A stretch of DNA of 64,000 nt from Ascidia mentula (GCA_947561715.1 OX387198.1:14384001-14448000), one strand, 5' to 3'. Counted from the stretch's first letter, positions 14,001 to 25,025 are shown. Made by a program: numbers and translations. Notes: generated by a model not told the origin, from the sequence alone.

Positions 14001-15217
14001 ATATCCATGGTGCTGTTTATCGTACTTGTGGATCAACTGCATTGTACATTTTGACGTCATAGATTGTACTTAGTTTTACTCCCTTGTGTAGAACTTTCCG
14101 GAATATGGACGATAAACTGAACCAACGACCCATCTTATTTCAAAGTTACTTAAAAAGTATCAGCTGACTTGTTCAACCAGACAAAAAAGTATTTTCTTAA
14201 AAGCGTAAACTCGCAGACTTAAGTCTTCACACCAGATTAATTTGCATGCTTTGAAGTTATAGGTATAATATTGGGTTAAAAGTGAACATCACGAACATTG
14301 TTTCACCAGGGAATGGTCGACCCTGGAGAGAAAGTGAGTAAAACTTTAATACGCGAGTTTGAGGAGGAAGTTGAGTGTGGAAATCCTGACATGGAACCTG
14401 AAAAACTCAAGGAGTTGAAAAATAAGCTGAGGAAGTTCCTGAAAGAAAACGGCGTTGAGGTGAGAATGAATTGATTAAGTTACTTTTATCCTGTTTCCAT
14501 TAACTGTTGGTAATAAAAGTTACACTTTTGTGGCAGACGGCAAGTTTTTCAACAAATTTAGTAACAGTGTTTTTAGTAATTCGAGATGGTTGCATTCCCA
14601 TCCCCTAAGTTCATATATTAACATTGACGTATTCTGAACAAACATAAGAATCTTGAATGGCTCATGAAGTTTTTGGCATTGGAACTTGTTTCACAGCGTT
14701 TTTCCCAACAAATCTTTTTAGGCAAATATAACGTAAGTTTAAGTTAGTTAATTGTGACGTCACTATCAACCTCAGGTATTCCGAGGTTACGCAGACGATC
14801 ATCGCAACACGGACAACAGCTGGATTGAATCAGTCGCCATGAATTTCCATGACGACAGTGGCGAAGTGCTTGGCAACCTGGTTGTGTCTGTGAGTATCAT
14901 AAATTGTTTTGCTACCATTATGACGTCATAAAAATGGATAAATATTTTAGCATGACCTCATAGTGGTATCTGCAGAAGTGTTTTGTTGTGACATTGTATT
15001 TTGATAACCTTTGGTCGCATTATAACAGTCCTGTGAATTATTCAACGCAGTGTATAGTTTTAAGCCGGTTTAAAAAAGGCAAATTAAAACTTTTTTACAG
15101 CCTGGCTTTGAAGCAAAAGGCGCCAAATGGAAACGAATCGAGAAGTCGCTGAAGTTGTTTGCGAGCCATCAAGACTACATTGAAAAAGTTGCCCTGATAA
15201 GAAAAGCGCATTTCTAA
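2013..15217 (+). CDS. TRPM2-like cation channel with C-terminal NUDT9-type ADP-ribose hydrolase domain
   Basis: Plasma-membrane Ca2+-permeable channel-enzyme of the TRPM2 group; in this family ADP-ribose and Ca2+ open the pore. Thirty exons were traced by hand and all join in phase, giving 1,367 aa from the ATG at 2013 (human TRPM2 is about 1,500 aa). Order: N-terminal TRPM homology/SLOG region (VTGGAQNF near residue 90), ankyrin-like helical MHR3/4 region, six transmembrane segments (about 600-935) with pore segment [14 protein letters not shown] helix [12 protein letters not shown], coiled coil (about 1030-1085), and NUDT9 homology domain (1086-1367). The start is tentative: the frame is open upstream of 2013 to a stop near 1951, so the true first exon may lie further 5'. 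One intron (13142-13640) has a GC donor. No frameshift or stop was found, so the gene looks functional. Confidence 0.93.
3464..3650. repeat. MITE-like element in TRPM2-like intron 6
   Basis: About 185 bp bounded by inverted termini AACCTGTAAGGTCTTATCAG (left) and CTGATGAGACCTTACAGGTT (right), which pair over 20 bases with one mismatch. There is no coding capacity. A second, left-truncated copy lies at 56191-56362, sharing the internal stretch around GGTACCCAACGGATCGACA, so this is a dispersed family and not a local hairpin. A clean target duplication could not be assigned. Confidence 0.75.
6172..6265 (+). pseudogene. Decayed partial copy of TRPM2-like exon 15 inside intron 11
   Basis: This stretch of intron 11 (5929-6405) is similar to 8280-8375, the end of intron 14 and the start of exon 15, including the polypyrimidine/acceptor region. 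CTTTGGCTTGTTTAAATCA and CTGTACAAAATTA occur in both. The copy begins [11 protein letters not shown] where the real exon has [11 protein letters not shown], and then loses similarity. It has an AG acceptor but no matching donor. Confidence 0.65.
8336..10685 (+). other. Exons 15-21: transmembrane segments, pore and TRP helix
   Basis: Exons at 8336-8519, 8581-8693, 8845-8988, 9392-9507, 9573-9702, 9816-9999, 10261-10414 and 10531-10685 (eight exons, 15-22 of the gene). The first hydrophobic stretch is [16 protein letters not shown]2 begins [15 protein letters not shown], the S4 region contains [14 protein letters not shown], and the pore loop is [13 protein letters not shown] with acidic residues as in Ca2+-permeable TRPM channels. 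S6 is [16 protein letters not shown], followed directly by the TRP helix [13 protein letters not shown]. The extracellular segment between pore and S6 contains two cysteines (FEC and RCP), as in TRPM2. Confidence 0.9.
11059..11800 (+). other. Exons 23-24: post-TRP linker and C-terminal coiled coil
   Basis: Exons 11059-11182 and 11622-11800. The first has [11 protein letters not shown], typical of the TRPM segment after the TRP helix. The second is rich in charged heptads ([20 protein letters not shown]) and is the likely tetramerisation coiled coil. Confidence 0.8.
12171..15217 (+). other. Exons 25-30: NUDT9 homology domain with intact Nudix box
   Basis: Exons 12171-12253, 12951-13141, 13641-13833, 14310-14459, 14776-14889 and 15101-15217. 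NUDT9 signatures in order are [59 protein letters not shown], the Nudix box, [15 protein letters not shown] and [13 protein letters not shown]. The Nudix box around residues 1242-1261 reads GMVDPGE, seven residues, then REFEEE, which satisfies the G-x5-E-x7-REUxEE pattern. In mitochondrial NUDT9 this box hydrolyses ADP-ribose to AMP and ribose-5-phosphate, whereas vertebrate TRPM2 has lost key residues. Hydrolase activity is therefore predicted here. Confidence 0.9.
13142..13640 (+). other. GC-AG intron in the TRPM2-like gene
   Basis: The exon ending at 13141 (CTTCCCAG) is followed by GCAATT, not GT. The next exon begins at 13641 after TTGTTGCAG. Joining them gives the conserved [10 protein letters not shown] junction of the NUDT9 fold, so the GC donor is required by the reading frame and by protein conservation. 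Confidence 0.85.
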
Positions 15218-17544
15218 CGACCAAGACACTCCCAGAAATACCCACTGATACTTTATATGTTGCATTTGACACATACTAACCTCAATAAGCACTTTCCATG
15301 ACATAAATATTTTAAGATGTAGAGAGTTGTGCACGCTGTTGCGACCTATCATGTGATTTTTTTTGGTTTTTCTGTCATTTTTTTACGAATACGCCATGAC
15401 TTTCTAAAGAAAACAGAACTCAAAAATTGATTTTTGTAATTAATATTTCTTTTTAGTGTCAGTATTGCAAATTGTATTTGATTGGGTTCTGTTTGTACTT
15501 TCCTTGCTGTACTGAACTCGTTACTTCATATAAATACATGTCGTTAGTCCGAAATCAAGTAAAATAAGTCGTTTCAAATCGCTTTTCTTTCGTGATTATT
15601 CCTGTATCAAGTGACTTTTTAATCTCTTAATCTCGATTTATCTCATCCCAGTACGTTGTGTTTACTGTGAATAATGACATTGGTTGCAAGTTGTTTTGTT
15701 TTGTGAATTTGCCAATCTTTTTCCATCAAGTTAATAGTGATCAAGTATTTGTTTTTTTTCTACGAAAGCGAATTTTTTTGTTTATGTTGAAATGCAACGA
15801 ATCAACTCCTACTTCTTCCATGCAGTATTCCAAATCTATATTGCGCGCGTACTTATATCGGCCGTTCTTAGAATGACTATTTCTGTTATGCTCAGTTTCA
15901 TCCGTTTTGTACTCATTTACAATAATTCAATGACTTCAATTGTCTTATCTCTGTAGTATCTGGTATTAAACTCATTACACAGAGTAACTTGTTGCATCAC
16001 AAAGGTGTTAATCAATGTAAAGCGAAACTAAAATTGCTAATTAAAACTTTTCAGCTATTGTTCGATGTTTGTCTTCACATGCATTCTACAATGCTTAAAG
16101 TACCTATATCGGTATTAAATTGGAGAAATCCTGTTTTCAAGGCCCTCAGCTGTAAATGCATTTAGCGACTGTTCCGCATGTTACCCAATGACCGTTCATG
16201 GGTCTTGTGACTTACATAGGGACCTAAAATTCTTCAAAGTTGAAAAAAAAAAATTTGCTCCTGGATGAGACTGTACAGAGCAAGGACTTGTTGGGCCTCC
16301 TGGAAGATCATATGACCAACAGGGGGTGTATAACCAGCCCTGGAGGAGGGCTTTGGCACTTTTTCAGCAACTAAATTTGATGCCATTGCATAGAGAAGAC
16401 TTGGAACTTACAAAAAATGCAAATGAGTGGGCAGTTGAACGATTCATTTTTCTGCAAAAGCCAGTGCCAATTTTGTTCCTTTTGTTGTCAAAATATTGAC
16501 TAACCAGGGGGGCAAATTTTCTAGTAACAAATGAATCTTAGCGTCGTTATAGAATAGATAGACTTCTTTCGTCGTGAGCGACGCCGCCGAATGCCTCTCC
16601 GACGGCGCTCCGACGCAGTGGGCATCAGCCTTAACCCGTATGCGCTTATCGTTGGCTTCCTATACGCAACTATTTCATAGTCATTTTGCCTGATAGGATG
16701 GTTGCCCAGTGCTTGTGATCAATAACATTATATCGGATTCACCCAAATCAGTTGCAGGGGAATATGTGTATAATATGTCATCAATATATCCGTGTACTAG
16801 ATGTAGATTATATTCAGGTATAAAATCATATTGAATGGTTATGGTATTTGTTTAAGTTGCCCCCTAAAATATTGAAACCGAGAGATGCTTGTTCCTTGTG
16901 TCGTGCGCACATAAAAGCTTGATTCTAAATTAAAATTGAAGCGACGTTTCGCATGATTAGATAGTCAACTCAATCTTATTACCTTACGCACTCAAATAAG
17001 CATTTGCAATTCCTAATTAGTCGTATATCTTTAAAAGGAGGATTGCATTATTTGCGAGAATCAAAAAAAGATTCTGGCAAACTTTCCTGACACTAAACAG
17101 GCCGATATTTACTTTACTTCATGCGCCTCGATTCAAGCCGAGGTTACTGCGCACGAATCCTGATATCGTTATCGGATGAAAGTGTTTAGTTTATCACACT
17201 AGTATTTCAACCTTGGTTATCCCGCATGCGCATTCCTACTTCAGTCTTTCTACATGCTTTGCACCAAAACCAATGCCAAAAGGCAAATGTTTTATCTCTC
17301 GGGATTGGTTGTAGGCTAATCTGCGATGGGCTGTGGCGCTTAATTGGCAAACAGGGCGAATAGTGATCAAGTAGCTGATTAGCCGTTGCCAGCCTAAGCG
17401 TATAGCGATAAACAGTAACCATGACCTGTTTTGACGATTTGGGTAGTGCTGGAACAATTTTGACCAAGACACATTGGAAACGTGTGGGGATTTTGCATAC
17501 TTGCTTGAGCAGGTGAATGACAAGAATGACCTCTAAAATAGATT

Positions 17545-18125
17545 TCTTGCTCCACCACAGGGATGTTAATTAAAATATTCCTCAAACCCCATTGAATGGA
17601 TATTATTTAACAAAAGGCCTCAAGTCGCAACACACGGATGTTATTTGAAAGAGTCTTCTCGCTTCACCACATGGACATTATTTAGAACAGTCCTCTAGCT
17701 CCATCACGCGTATACTGCTAAAACAGTTCTTTATCTTAATTTTTTTTTTTTTTTTTTTTTATTTTTTACCGCACCGGGATTTGAAACCTGGATATCCTGG
17801 GCACGAATACCGATCAGGTTTTCTTCTTGGTGTATGGGTCGGGCGCTTGAAACCGATCCTCTAGCTCCACCACACGGATGTCTTAAAAATAGTCACATAG
17901 CTTCCCCTTTTTAGACCACATTGGAATTCAAAATAGCCCTCTCCTTTATAAGGTTCAGAATATTAAAGCTGTGATCGCCAAATATAAAGGGCTTGCGCAG
18001 TGGGGCGATCCTGCCTTGCTTTGCGAAAGCATGACATTACTTCTGCGTAGCCCTCTACTTCCATCACTCGGATGTTATTTAAAACAGACCTTTGTCATTA
18101 CACGAATGTTGTTTGAAACAGAATG
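17545..18125. repeat. Degenerate ~50-bp minisatellite
   Basis: The motif CTCCACCACACGGATGTTAT followed by TTAAAACAGTCCTCTAG recurs about eight to ten times with variants (for example near 17550, 17625, 17660, 17700, 17865, 18055 and 18105). The array is interrupted by a minus-strand SINE. The unit is the reverse complement of the SINE head region, which suggests the minisatellite grew from that sequence. Confidence 0.6.
17737..17880 (-). mobile_element. tRNA-derived SINE copy
   Basis: On the + strand a run of about 20 T (the poly-A tail of a minus-strand element) is followed by ACCGCACCGGGATTTGAAAC. Read on the minus strand this is GGTTTCAAATCCCGGTGCGG, a tRNA-like 3' part with a Pol III B box. 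A possible A box lies in GTGGTGGAGCTAGAGG further 5' on the minus strand. A second copy in + orientation lies at 18421-18545. Confidence 0.65.
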
Positions 18126-18420
18126 TTGACTCCCCCCCAAAAAAGAAATTTCATTCCCAACTTTATTGTTTCCATGTTAGTCATTGAAGAATAAATCATG
18201 CTAAAAGCAACATTAAATTTTGCGTTACACTGAAGTATACTTTCGATCTATACACTAATGTATGGAGAGCGTGTTTGTTGAAAACATATGAAATAGGATT
18301 CTGCAATATAAGAAAAATTCTCCTAGGGTTCCATGGCAACAAAAATCTTGAATAACGCAGAGCAAAAGAACATCTTTGAATGAAATCCGCGTGATTGACC
18401 CAGAACATTATTTTTGAAAA

Positions 18421-18545
18421 CATCTGTGTGGTGTAGCTTGAGGATTATTTAAACAAGAAGAAAACCTGATCGGGATTAGTGGCGGGGATGTTGTGGGTTT
18501 AATCCTGGTTTGGTCAAAAAATAAAAATAAATAATATATATTTCA
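18421..18545 (+). mobile_element. Second copy of the same SINE family
   Basis: It starts with TGTGTGGTGTAGCTTGAGGA, contains AAGAAGAAAACCTGATCGG (also present, reversed, in the copy at 17.8 kb), a B-box-like GGGTTTAATCCTGG, and an A-rich tail (AAAAAATAAAAATAAATAAT). It is shorter than the first copy in the middle. Confidence 0.6.
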
Positions 18546-19949
18546 ACAGGATATTTCAGTGTATCGCACTATTTATTGTTGCTAAATGTCATAATTTCAC
18601 GACTTGCTTGGAACCGTTTAAGTTAACCAAACCCCTGAGAGTGCTCGCGAAACCCAAATTAAAAAACTCTAAACTCGATTATATATTTTCAAAATTATTT
18701 TAGCTCTTTTAAATTTTGTTTTCAATGAATTTAGCTTAGATTTTACAAAATAAATCACCTTGGCCGCAAATAAATTACCTAAAAAAATTCAAAATTTTCA
18801 GTTCAAAGTTGTTGTTAAAAGAGTGAAAGGTTTCCATGCACTCCACTTGTTTGCTGATGCTGACGACAACACTTTGTGAAATGTTTCGTTTGCATGACCT
18901 CTTCCAGCACAGTGCACAGTTTTATAAAGATTGTAGTAAATTGACTCTCTATTTCCGAATATAGACCACAAAACATCAGAAAATATTTTATAGATGTACC
19001 TTTTAGCGTTAGGTCACATGGGACTGTAGCCTTGCCGGTGAAAATCCCTTTCTGCTTCAAAAAAACTATTCATTGTACACCGTTTCATGTTTGTTAATCT
19101 TATGCATTTTTTGTTAGTTCCGCGGTTGTCACTTCATGTTCTCTTAATGTATACGCGGGACAAATAAATGAATTCGGCATACTTTTTTATAACTGTTATG
19201 CCGTTCATCTTATCGCTGAACCATAGTAAAAGGACACTGATGATTAATTTCATGTTTCAGCGCAACGCGCCTTGGTATTATCCTACAGAGGAAGTGGTTG
19301 TAATCGCGTTGGTGATTGATTAAGAACCGAGTCACCTGTTATTTTGGCTTCTTTATCCGTTAGTCGCGCTGTTGTCGTTTAGCTTAAAATTACACTAAGT
19401 ATCAAAAACCACAATAATTTCGTGGATTATAACAGATTTGTTCCAATTTTTTTTTATTACTTTATTTTTATTCGGTTGTAATGACATCATTGGTTAAATT
19501 TCGGATTAAACCGCATTCACGTTTATGTCATTTTGAAGTTTGTTTGTGTTGAGTTGGGCATAAGTGTGTGCAAAGACAGTAGCTGATATAGGTTTGTGAG
19601 CGTTGGCAGATAATTGGTTTGTTTGTCGTATTGCTGAGAGAAACAACGACATCCGTTTGTAACCAACAAAATCCTCATCCCTTTGTTGATAAACTGCCTG
19701 TTTCTGGTGTACGTGTATGGAGTTAGAACATGAATTTTACTGTGTTGCGGTCAGCCCACGTGCCAATGACAGGAACTCGTGTTTTGACCCAGTTCGGCGG
19801 TTTTAGCCAGTCAGCAGATCCGCGCAGGACAAATTTGTAAAAGTTACTGACGAATGCTGTCAGTTTTACAACGTTTCCCAATGAGTCAGTGCAGATTCGC
19901 AGGGGTAAGAGAGAAGTGCCAATATTTCCAGTTACCACACAGGAATGAA

Positions 19950-22900
19950 ATGTTCGTTTTAAAGATTTTGTTCCTAGTGTTAGTCATCATTCCTGGCTCG
20001 GTATCTTCACCATATGTTCTAATTCCAGGTAAAAATATTAGAAAGAATATTGGTTTAATTAAATGATGAAGTCACATATCTTGATGATTCGTGACCAATA
20101 TTTCGAGTGGTTTTGCATAGAACCTAATACTTCAAATGCTTGTTATAAAGGTTAGAACTGGTTAATGTGTACTGTACAGTGGGAAAGTCAAAATATTTTT
20201 GGAAGCAAGTGCCTGATTATTTTTGCATGGTTACATATAAACAAGCCTTCTAGAATTTCAATGCGATGCTGACAAAAAACTTATCGACGCCGGATCATTT
20301 TGTGATGGAAATGTTGATTGCTATGATGCAAGTGATGAAATTAAAGTCGTTGATCAGCTGCCAGTTCCTGAAAACAATCAATTCCGATTAATTCAATTCC
20401 GGCAAGTCTAACCATTAATATTGCAAGTTTATAGAAAGGAATTTTTAATACAACTACTGGAATGCTTTTTAGTAATTGGATAACGGTAATTGAGAACGCC
20501 TCAACTCGTCCATACAGCCCATTCTCTCCTTATGTGAGGTAAAATACCAAAGCTGCGTAACGATAGGGCTACTAAATGTATATTACTAAAAAAGAAGACA
20601 TTTTTCTGAATATGGATTTTTAGTCATTTCAAAATTAATGTCACTTGGCCTATAAGAGAAATTCAAAACGAAAATCTAATGCAAAATAAACGAGTTGAAA
20701 ATAAAAACATGTTGTGTTTTTCAAATAAGAGGATCGTTGGTAGCCCAATGTCGGAAGTGATATAAATGACTCATGATGGGTATTGTGACGAAGAACATTT
20801 TTCAACGTTAAATGACTCATGAAGGAAGTTGTAATCTTCGCAATAATAATACATATATTAATAATACACACATACAAAAAATTACCTGATTGTGAATATG
20901 GTTAAATATCAATAGTTATGCCGGCATTAAGAAAAGTTTATATTCGAAAGTGTATATTATTGGAACGTCAACTTGTACAATGCAAAAAAAATCTCATAGC
21001 TTTGCTGTTAAGATGTACACCCATGCCTACAGTATTTCCAATCCGAATAACTAATCCGCATTTCATGGCGTGAAAGAATAACAATGTTGTGAATTCTGCA
21101 TATTCGATGACAAAGTAAATTTTGACTTTTTACACAAAGTTCCGCATTCACAGCTGCAATCCTGCACGGATTGACCGACCAACAAACATGACGTGTGCTC
21201 TACCCTACCAACAATTTTGTGACGAAATCGTAACGTGCAAGAACAAAGACTTTTGCGACGGTGGATGTTCATCACACTTCATGTGTCCCAACTCAACTTG
21301 CTGGAAACGTTCAACTGTTTGTGATAGAGATCCTTGTAACGATTGTCCGGCCTTTCAACACTGGGATAACGGGTTCGGGTTTAAATGTGTTCGCAACGGT
21401 CGGAATTGCAATCTTCCACAGCTGTTTTTATGGGATGGCGTTGCAGATTGTGACGATAAGTCAGATTTGTGTTATTCTGCAGAAAATGGAGATATCAGGT
21501 ATATTTCTGGGTAGTATTTCTGTGTCCAAATAAATTTACCAACATGCTATTTTATATGCACAGGGACACCCGTTTTGCCTCTAATTCGTCTTTTAACAAA
21601 CAGTTGTGTTTTCAATGCACAACTGACCGATTGGTTGTTGCAAGATCAAGTGTATGTGATAACATTACTGACTGTCCCGATAAAAGTGACGAGTATAACT
21701 GTTCGGCAAATGACATCAGGTTTCCATCGTGGTAAAATACTGATAAGTACAACGCAATAAATCGAATTTCTCAAAAAAACGTATGACGCAGGTCGCCTGA
21801 TTTGTGCAACTGTTTTGACGAAGACGGTGTATGTCTCAACTCCGCCAAAACAGGCAACACTACCTGCGTTCAAACCAAAGAGGAAGTCTGTTACGATTAT
21901 GGAACATGCCCTGACAATCACGCTTGTCAAAAATTGTGCCCTTCTCACTTCTGGTGTTCGGATTCAATATGTTGGAGGAGGTCAACTGTATGTGATGGCG
22001 ATCCATGTAATGATTGTCCATCATTACCAACAACAGGACATGGTTTCAAATGTGTTAGAAACGGTGTCGCGTGTAAGTTACCACAGCAGCTTCTATGGGA
22101 CCAAGTTTACGATTGTGATGATGGAAGTGACTTGTGTTATTCTTCGGTTAAACATGATTTTATGGACGATCCAAGGTACGTGTTGCTGCATTTTGTGACT
22201 GCCATAAACTACAATAAGTTTTCACAGGGATATACGCGTATTCTCTTCGGTGACCTTCAACAACACCTTATGCTTCCAGTGCATAAATGACCCAACGATA
22301 ATTTCAAGGTCACAAGTTTGTGATGACGTAATTGATTGTCCTGATCTGAGTGATGAATGCCTTTGTCAATCGACAACGATAACAGCATGTGAAAAACAGA
22401 CGTAAGTATTGTTCAAGCTAACAATAAAGCACGTTTATTTGAAGATGTGGCGACGCAAAAAAAAATCTTTTCACATTTGGTTGAAAAAAAAGAGAATAAA
22501 TCACAAACGCTATTAATGTTTAGGCAAAACGCAACCAATTCCACAGATTGTCAACATCTAACAAGTCAGATTGCACTTGATTGGACGTGCAAGTATTACT
22601 CCGATTTACACGGGGTATGGATAAATTTTAGAAAAATAAAAATTATATTGATTATTGATTAAATTTTTATTATCTAAGTACTACACCGGGAATATCAGCA
22701 GTAACCTGGTCTGTGATAATAATCTCGACTGTACTTACCTGTATGACCCAAACAGTCATCGAAGTTTTTATTCGGATGAAAGCAATTATCTTTGCAACCT
22801 GACGTATTGCAAAACAACTAACGCATTTTATTTCCAAATTCCTGAGTCGATATTTTGTGACGGTTTTGTGGATTGTCATGACGGAAGTGACGAATACTCG

Positions 22901-25025
22901 GAAAATTGCACGAAACAAGAAAGAGTAAAATGTTCGGCATTGAACGGAGCTAAGGTGAGAATCTTGGCTAGCATAATTAATAATTTATTTGATTGGTTGA
23001 TTTTGGGTAGAGTTTATCCAATTTTGGGTAGCTACATGGCTTTAGATTTCTGCTCTCGTTATCGCAATTTTAATTTTATTGTAATTCAGATTTCTATCGG
23101 TAAGAATGAAGTGTGCGATTTCAACATCAACTGTGATGACCAAAGTGACGAAATGAACTGCACAAAAGACGGAAGGTTTTATTGCGAAAATCAAAACCCA
23201 TTGTTTGTTGAAAAGAAAAAAGTTTGTTGATTTTCCATTTTTAAATTAAACCAAATATAATAACACATTTCCCATCAGAAATTTAACGGTGTGGGTGATT
23301 GTTCTGACTGGAGTGATGAATGTCCAACTCTATCTAAAACTACTGACGAAAATATATTTTCATCACGATACGAGCTGATCGCAAACCCATTTCTACGAGC
23401 CCTCGTATGGATCATGGCTTTTCTGGCTCTAATTGGAAATTTGGTTGGTAGATGCTTAAATTCAGGCCTGAAAATATGATGTGCAAATATAATGGAAAAT
23501 TTATAATTTGACAGGTTGTGATGTTTTCGGAGACAAAGACATTGGCATGTGAAAAATCACCAACAGCTGCATTTCGGACAAATCACCTTCTTGTTCTTAA
23601 CTTGTCAATATCCGACTTTCTCATGGGAATTTATCTCCTCATGCTTGGTGCTGCTGGTGTCCGGTATTCCGGGAGCTATTGTGCCAATGATCTTGCATGG
23701 AGGTCGAGTCTGAACTGCAGTGCAATGGGCGTTTTAGTAATTCTTTCAAGCGAAACGTCGGTGTTTACAATGGTTCTGTTGACAGTATTTCGCTTGTATT
23801 CTGTAGCAAACGTAAGTTTTTGTCACATAGCTTCCAAATTTTATTTTAACCCAATATTCTGTTCAGCCTTTCCTTGCATCGAGGAAACCTCGTTTGGCGA
23901 TAGTTCTTCTTTGCATTGTCGTCTCTTGGCTGCTTTCAATTTTCATTGCCTTTTTTGCACTTTCATCTGAATTTGAGCATTTTTTTGAAACGAAAGCTTG
24001 GATGAAAGAAAATCCATTTTTCGACAACGCTGCTGTTGAGTTTGAAAGTAAGTTCATTACATGTATTCAGGAAATTTCAGTAACATGTTGTAGGATTTTG
24101 TTTTAGTACAATAATTCTTTAGGTTTGGTTCTCGATATTTTCTGTTTATGCATAAACATGTCCAGTCATATGTGATGGTATTAGATTCAAAAACACTAGG
24201 CCGCTTCTGTTTATTAAAGCGAACATTTGTTTTTTTAGATATGAAATCCTTCATGGAGCGATTTGTTACATTAAAACACAACAACACTGGTTATAATTCT
24301 GAAGCACTAAGCAGTGTCATAATGCGTCTGCGAAAGGCAAATTCTTGGAATGATTTTCTGCAAATCCTTGCGCACTACCATTACACAGATATGTTTAAAA
24401 TTTCAGGATACATAGGGCAAGTATATGCATTTACTTAAGAAAAAATTGTGCAAACGTATACTACGTTTTTAGATACTACAGCACCAACAGCGTCTGCATC
24501 AGCAAACTTTACGTAACACCAAACGACAAAGCATGGGGATACTCAATTTCCATCATCACACTCAACTTTATAGCATTCATGTTTGTGGCGGTTTCATACG
24601 TTTGGATTTACAAAAAATCCTCTGCCAGTGCTCGAAAAGTAAACCAGAAAATTAAAAAAGGAAGAGCGGAACGGCAAAACAATGGTTGTATTATGATTGC
24701 AATACCAACGGAGATTAATCATAATCATATTTATTATTTCTAATTAGAGATGCAGAAGAAGATTCTTCGTCTAATCGTTACTGATTTTCTGTGTTGGGTT
24801 CCAATATCAGTCATGGCTTTTATGAACTTCGGTGGAATTCCTTTACCTCCGGTGATCTACGCTTTGTCAGCAATCATCCTTCTCCCCATCAACAGCTCTC
24901 TCAATCCCCTGATCTATTCGAATGCTCCGAAGTTGCTGTATAACAAACTTCGTGGTATAACGACTACTGAAGAATCCAATCTACAAACCCACCGCACTGT
25001 GCTTCAGTCAGAAAGCGCTGTGTAA
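19950..25025 (+). CDS. LDLa-repeat G-protein-coupled receptor (RXFP/GRL101-like 7TM), no LRR
   Basis: Cell-surface receptor of class A related to relaxin-family/LGR and mollusc GRL101 receptors; the ligand is unknown. Sixteen exons were traced and all join in phase to 1,053 aa: 19950-20028, 20254-20401, 20473-20538, 21154-21498, 21564-21719, 21792-22175, 22228-22401, 22524-22614, 22679-22954, 23090-23221, 23279-23443, 23515-23811, 23867-24047, 24239-24416, 24473-24684 and 24748-25025. The ATG at 19950 is chosen because it opens a signal peptide (MFVLKILFLVLVIIPGSVSS). The ectodomain (to about residue 650) has some ten LDLa-like modules (CDDGSDLC, CPDKSDEYNC, CDDQSDEMNC). The 7TM part includes NLSISDFLMGIYLLMLGAAG and INSSLNPLIYSNA. 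Leucine-rich repeats, usual in RXFP1/2 and GRL101, are absent. Two introns have GC donors. The receptor appears intact. Confidence 0.88.
20254..23443 (+). other. LDLa ectodomain exons, with an internal exon duplication
   Basis: LDLa modules carry the Ca2+-binding pattern C-D-x3-D-C-x-D-x-S-D-E, for example FCDGFVDCHDGSDE and VCDNITDCPDKSDE. Exons 4-5 (21154-21719) and 6-7 (21792-22401) are duplicates of each other: SSHFMCPNSTCWKRSTVCD against PSHFWCSDSICWRRSTVCD, and the following exons start RDTRFAS and RDIRVFS. Some modules deviate from the consensus (ending SDLC, not SDE), so not all may bind Ca2+. Confidence 0.8.
20402..20472 (+). other. GC-AG intron in the receptor gene (71 bp)
   Basis: The exon ends CAATTCCG at 20401 and the intron opens GCAAGT. 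The acceptor is TTTTTTAG at 20472. The join keeps the frame (QFRNWITVIEN). GCAAGT is the usual consensus of GC donors. Confidence 0.75.
23279..25025 (+). other. Seven-transmembrane domain exons
   Basis: TM1 spans exons 11-12 (LVWIMAFLALIGNL then VVMF). TM2 is SISDFLMGIYLLMLGAAG. TM3 is GVLVILSSETSVFTMVLLTVFRLY, where the usual E/DRY is replaced by FRLY. TM4 is IVLLCIVVSWLLSIFIAFF, TM5 is ISIITLNFIAFMFVAVSYVW, TM6 is LIVTDFLCWVPISVMAF, and TM7 ends NPLIY. A conserved Cys pair (YCANDLAW, NSVCISKLY) could link the top of TM3 to the second extracellular loop. Confidence 0.85.
24417..24472 (+). other. GC-AG intron in the receptor gene (56 bp)
   Basis: The exon ends GGATACATAGG at 24416 and the intron starts GCAAGT; the next exon begins at 24473. 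The pseudogene copy at about 51.48 kb has GGATACTTTGG followed by GTAAGA at the same place. The GC therefore appears to be a T-to-C change at a formerly canonical donor in this lineage. Confidence 0.85.

Larger units (their letters stand above)
15218..19949. other. Intergenic region, repeats but no gene recognised
   Basis: This separates the TRPM2-like gene from the LDLa receptor. Short open frames on both strands show no recognisable protein similarity. Within it are two SINE copies and a minisatellite (listed separately). The 3' UTR of the TRPM2-like gene must start at 15218, but no canonical AATAAA was assigned to it. Confidence 0.5.
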
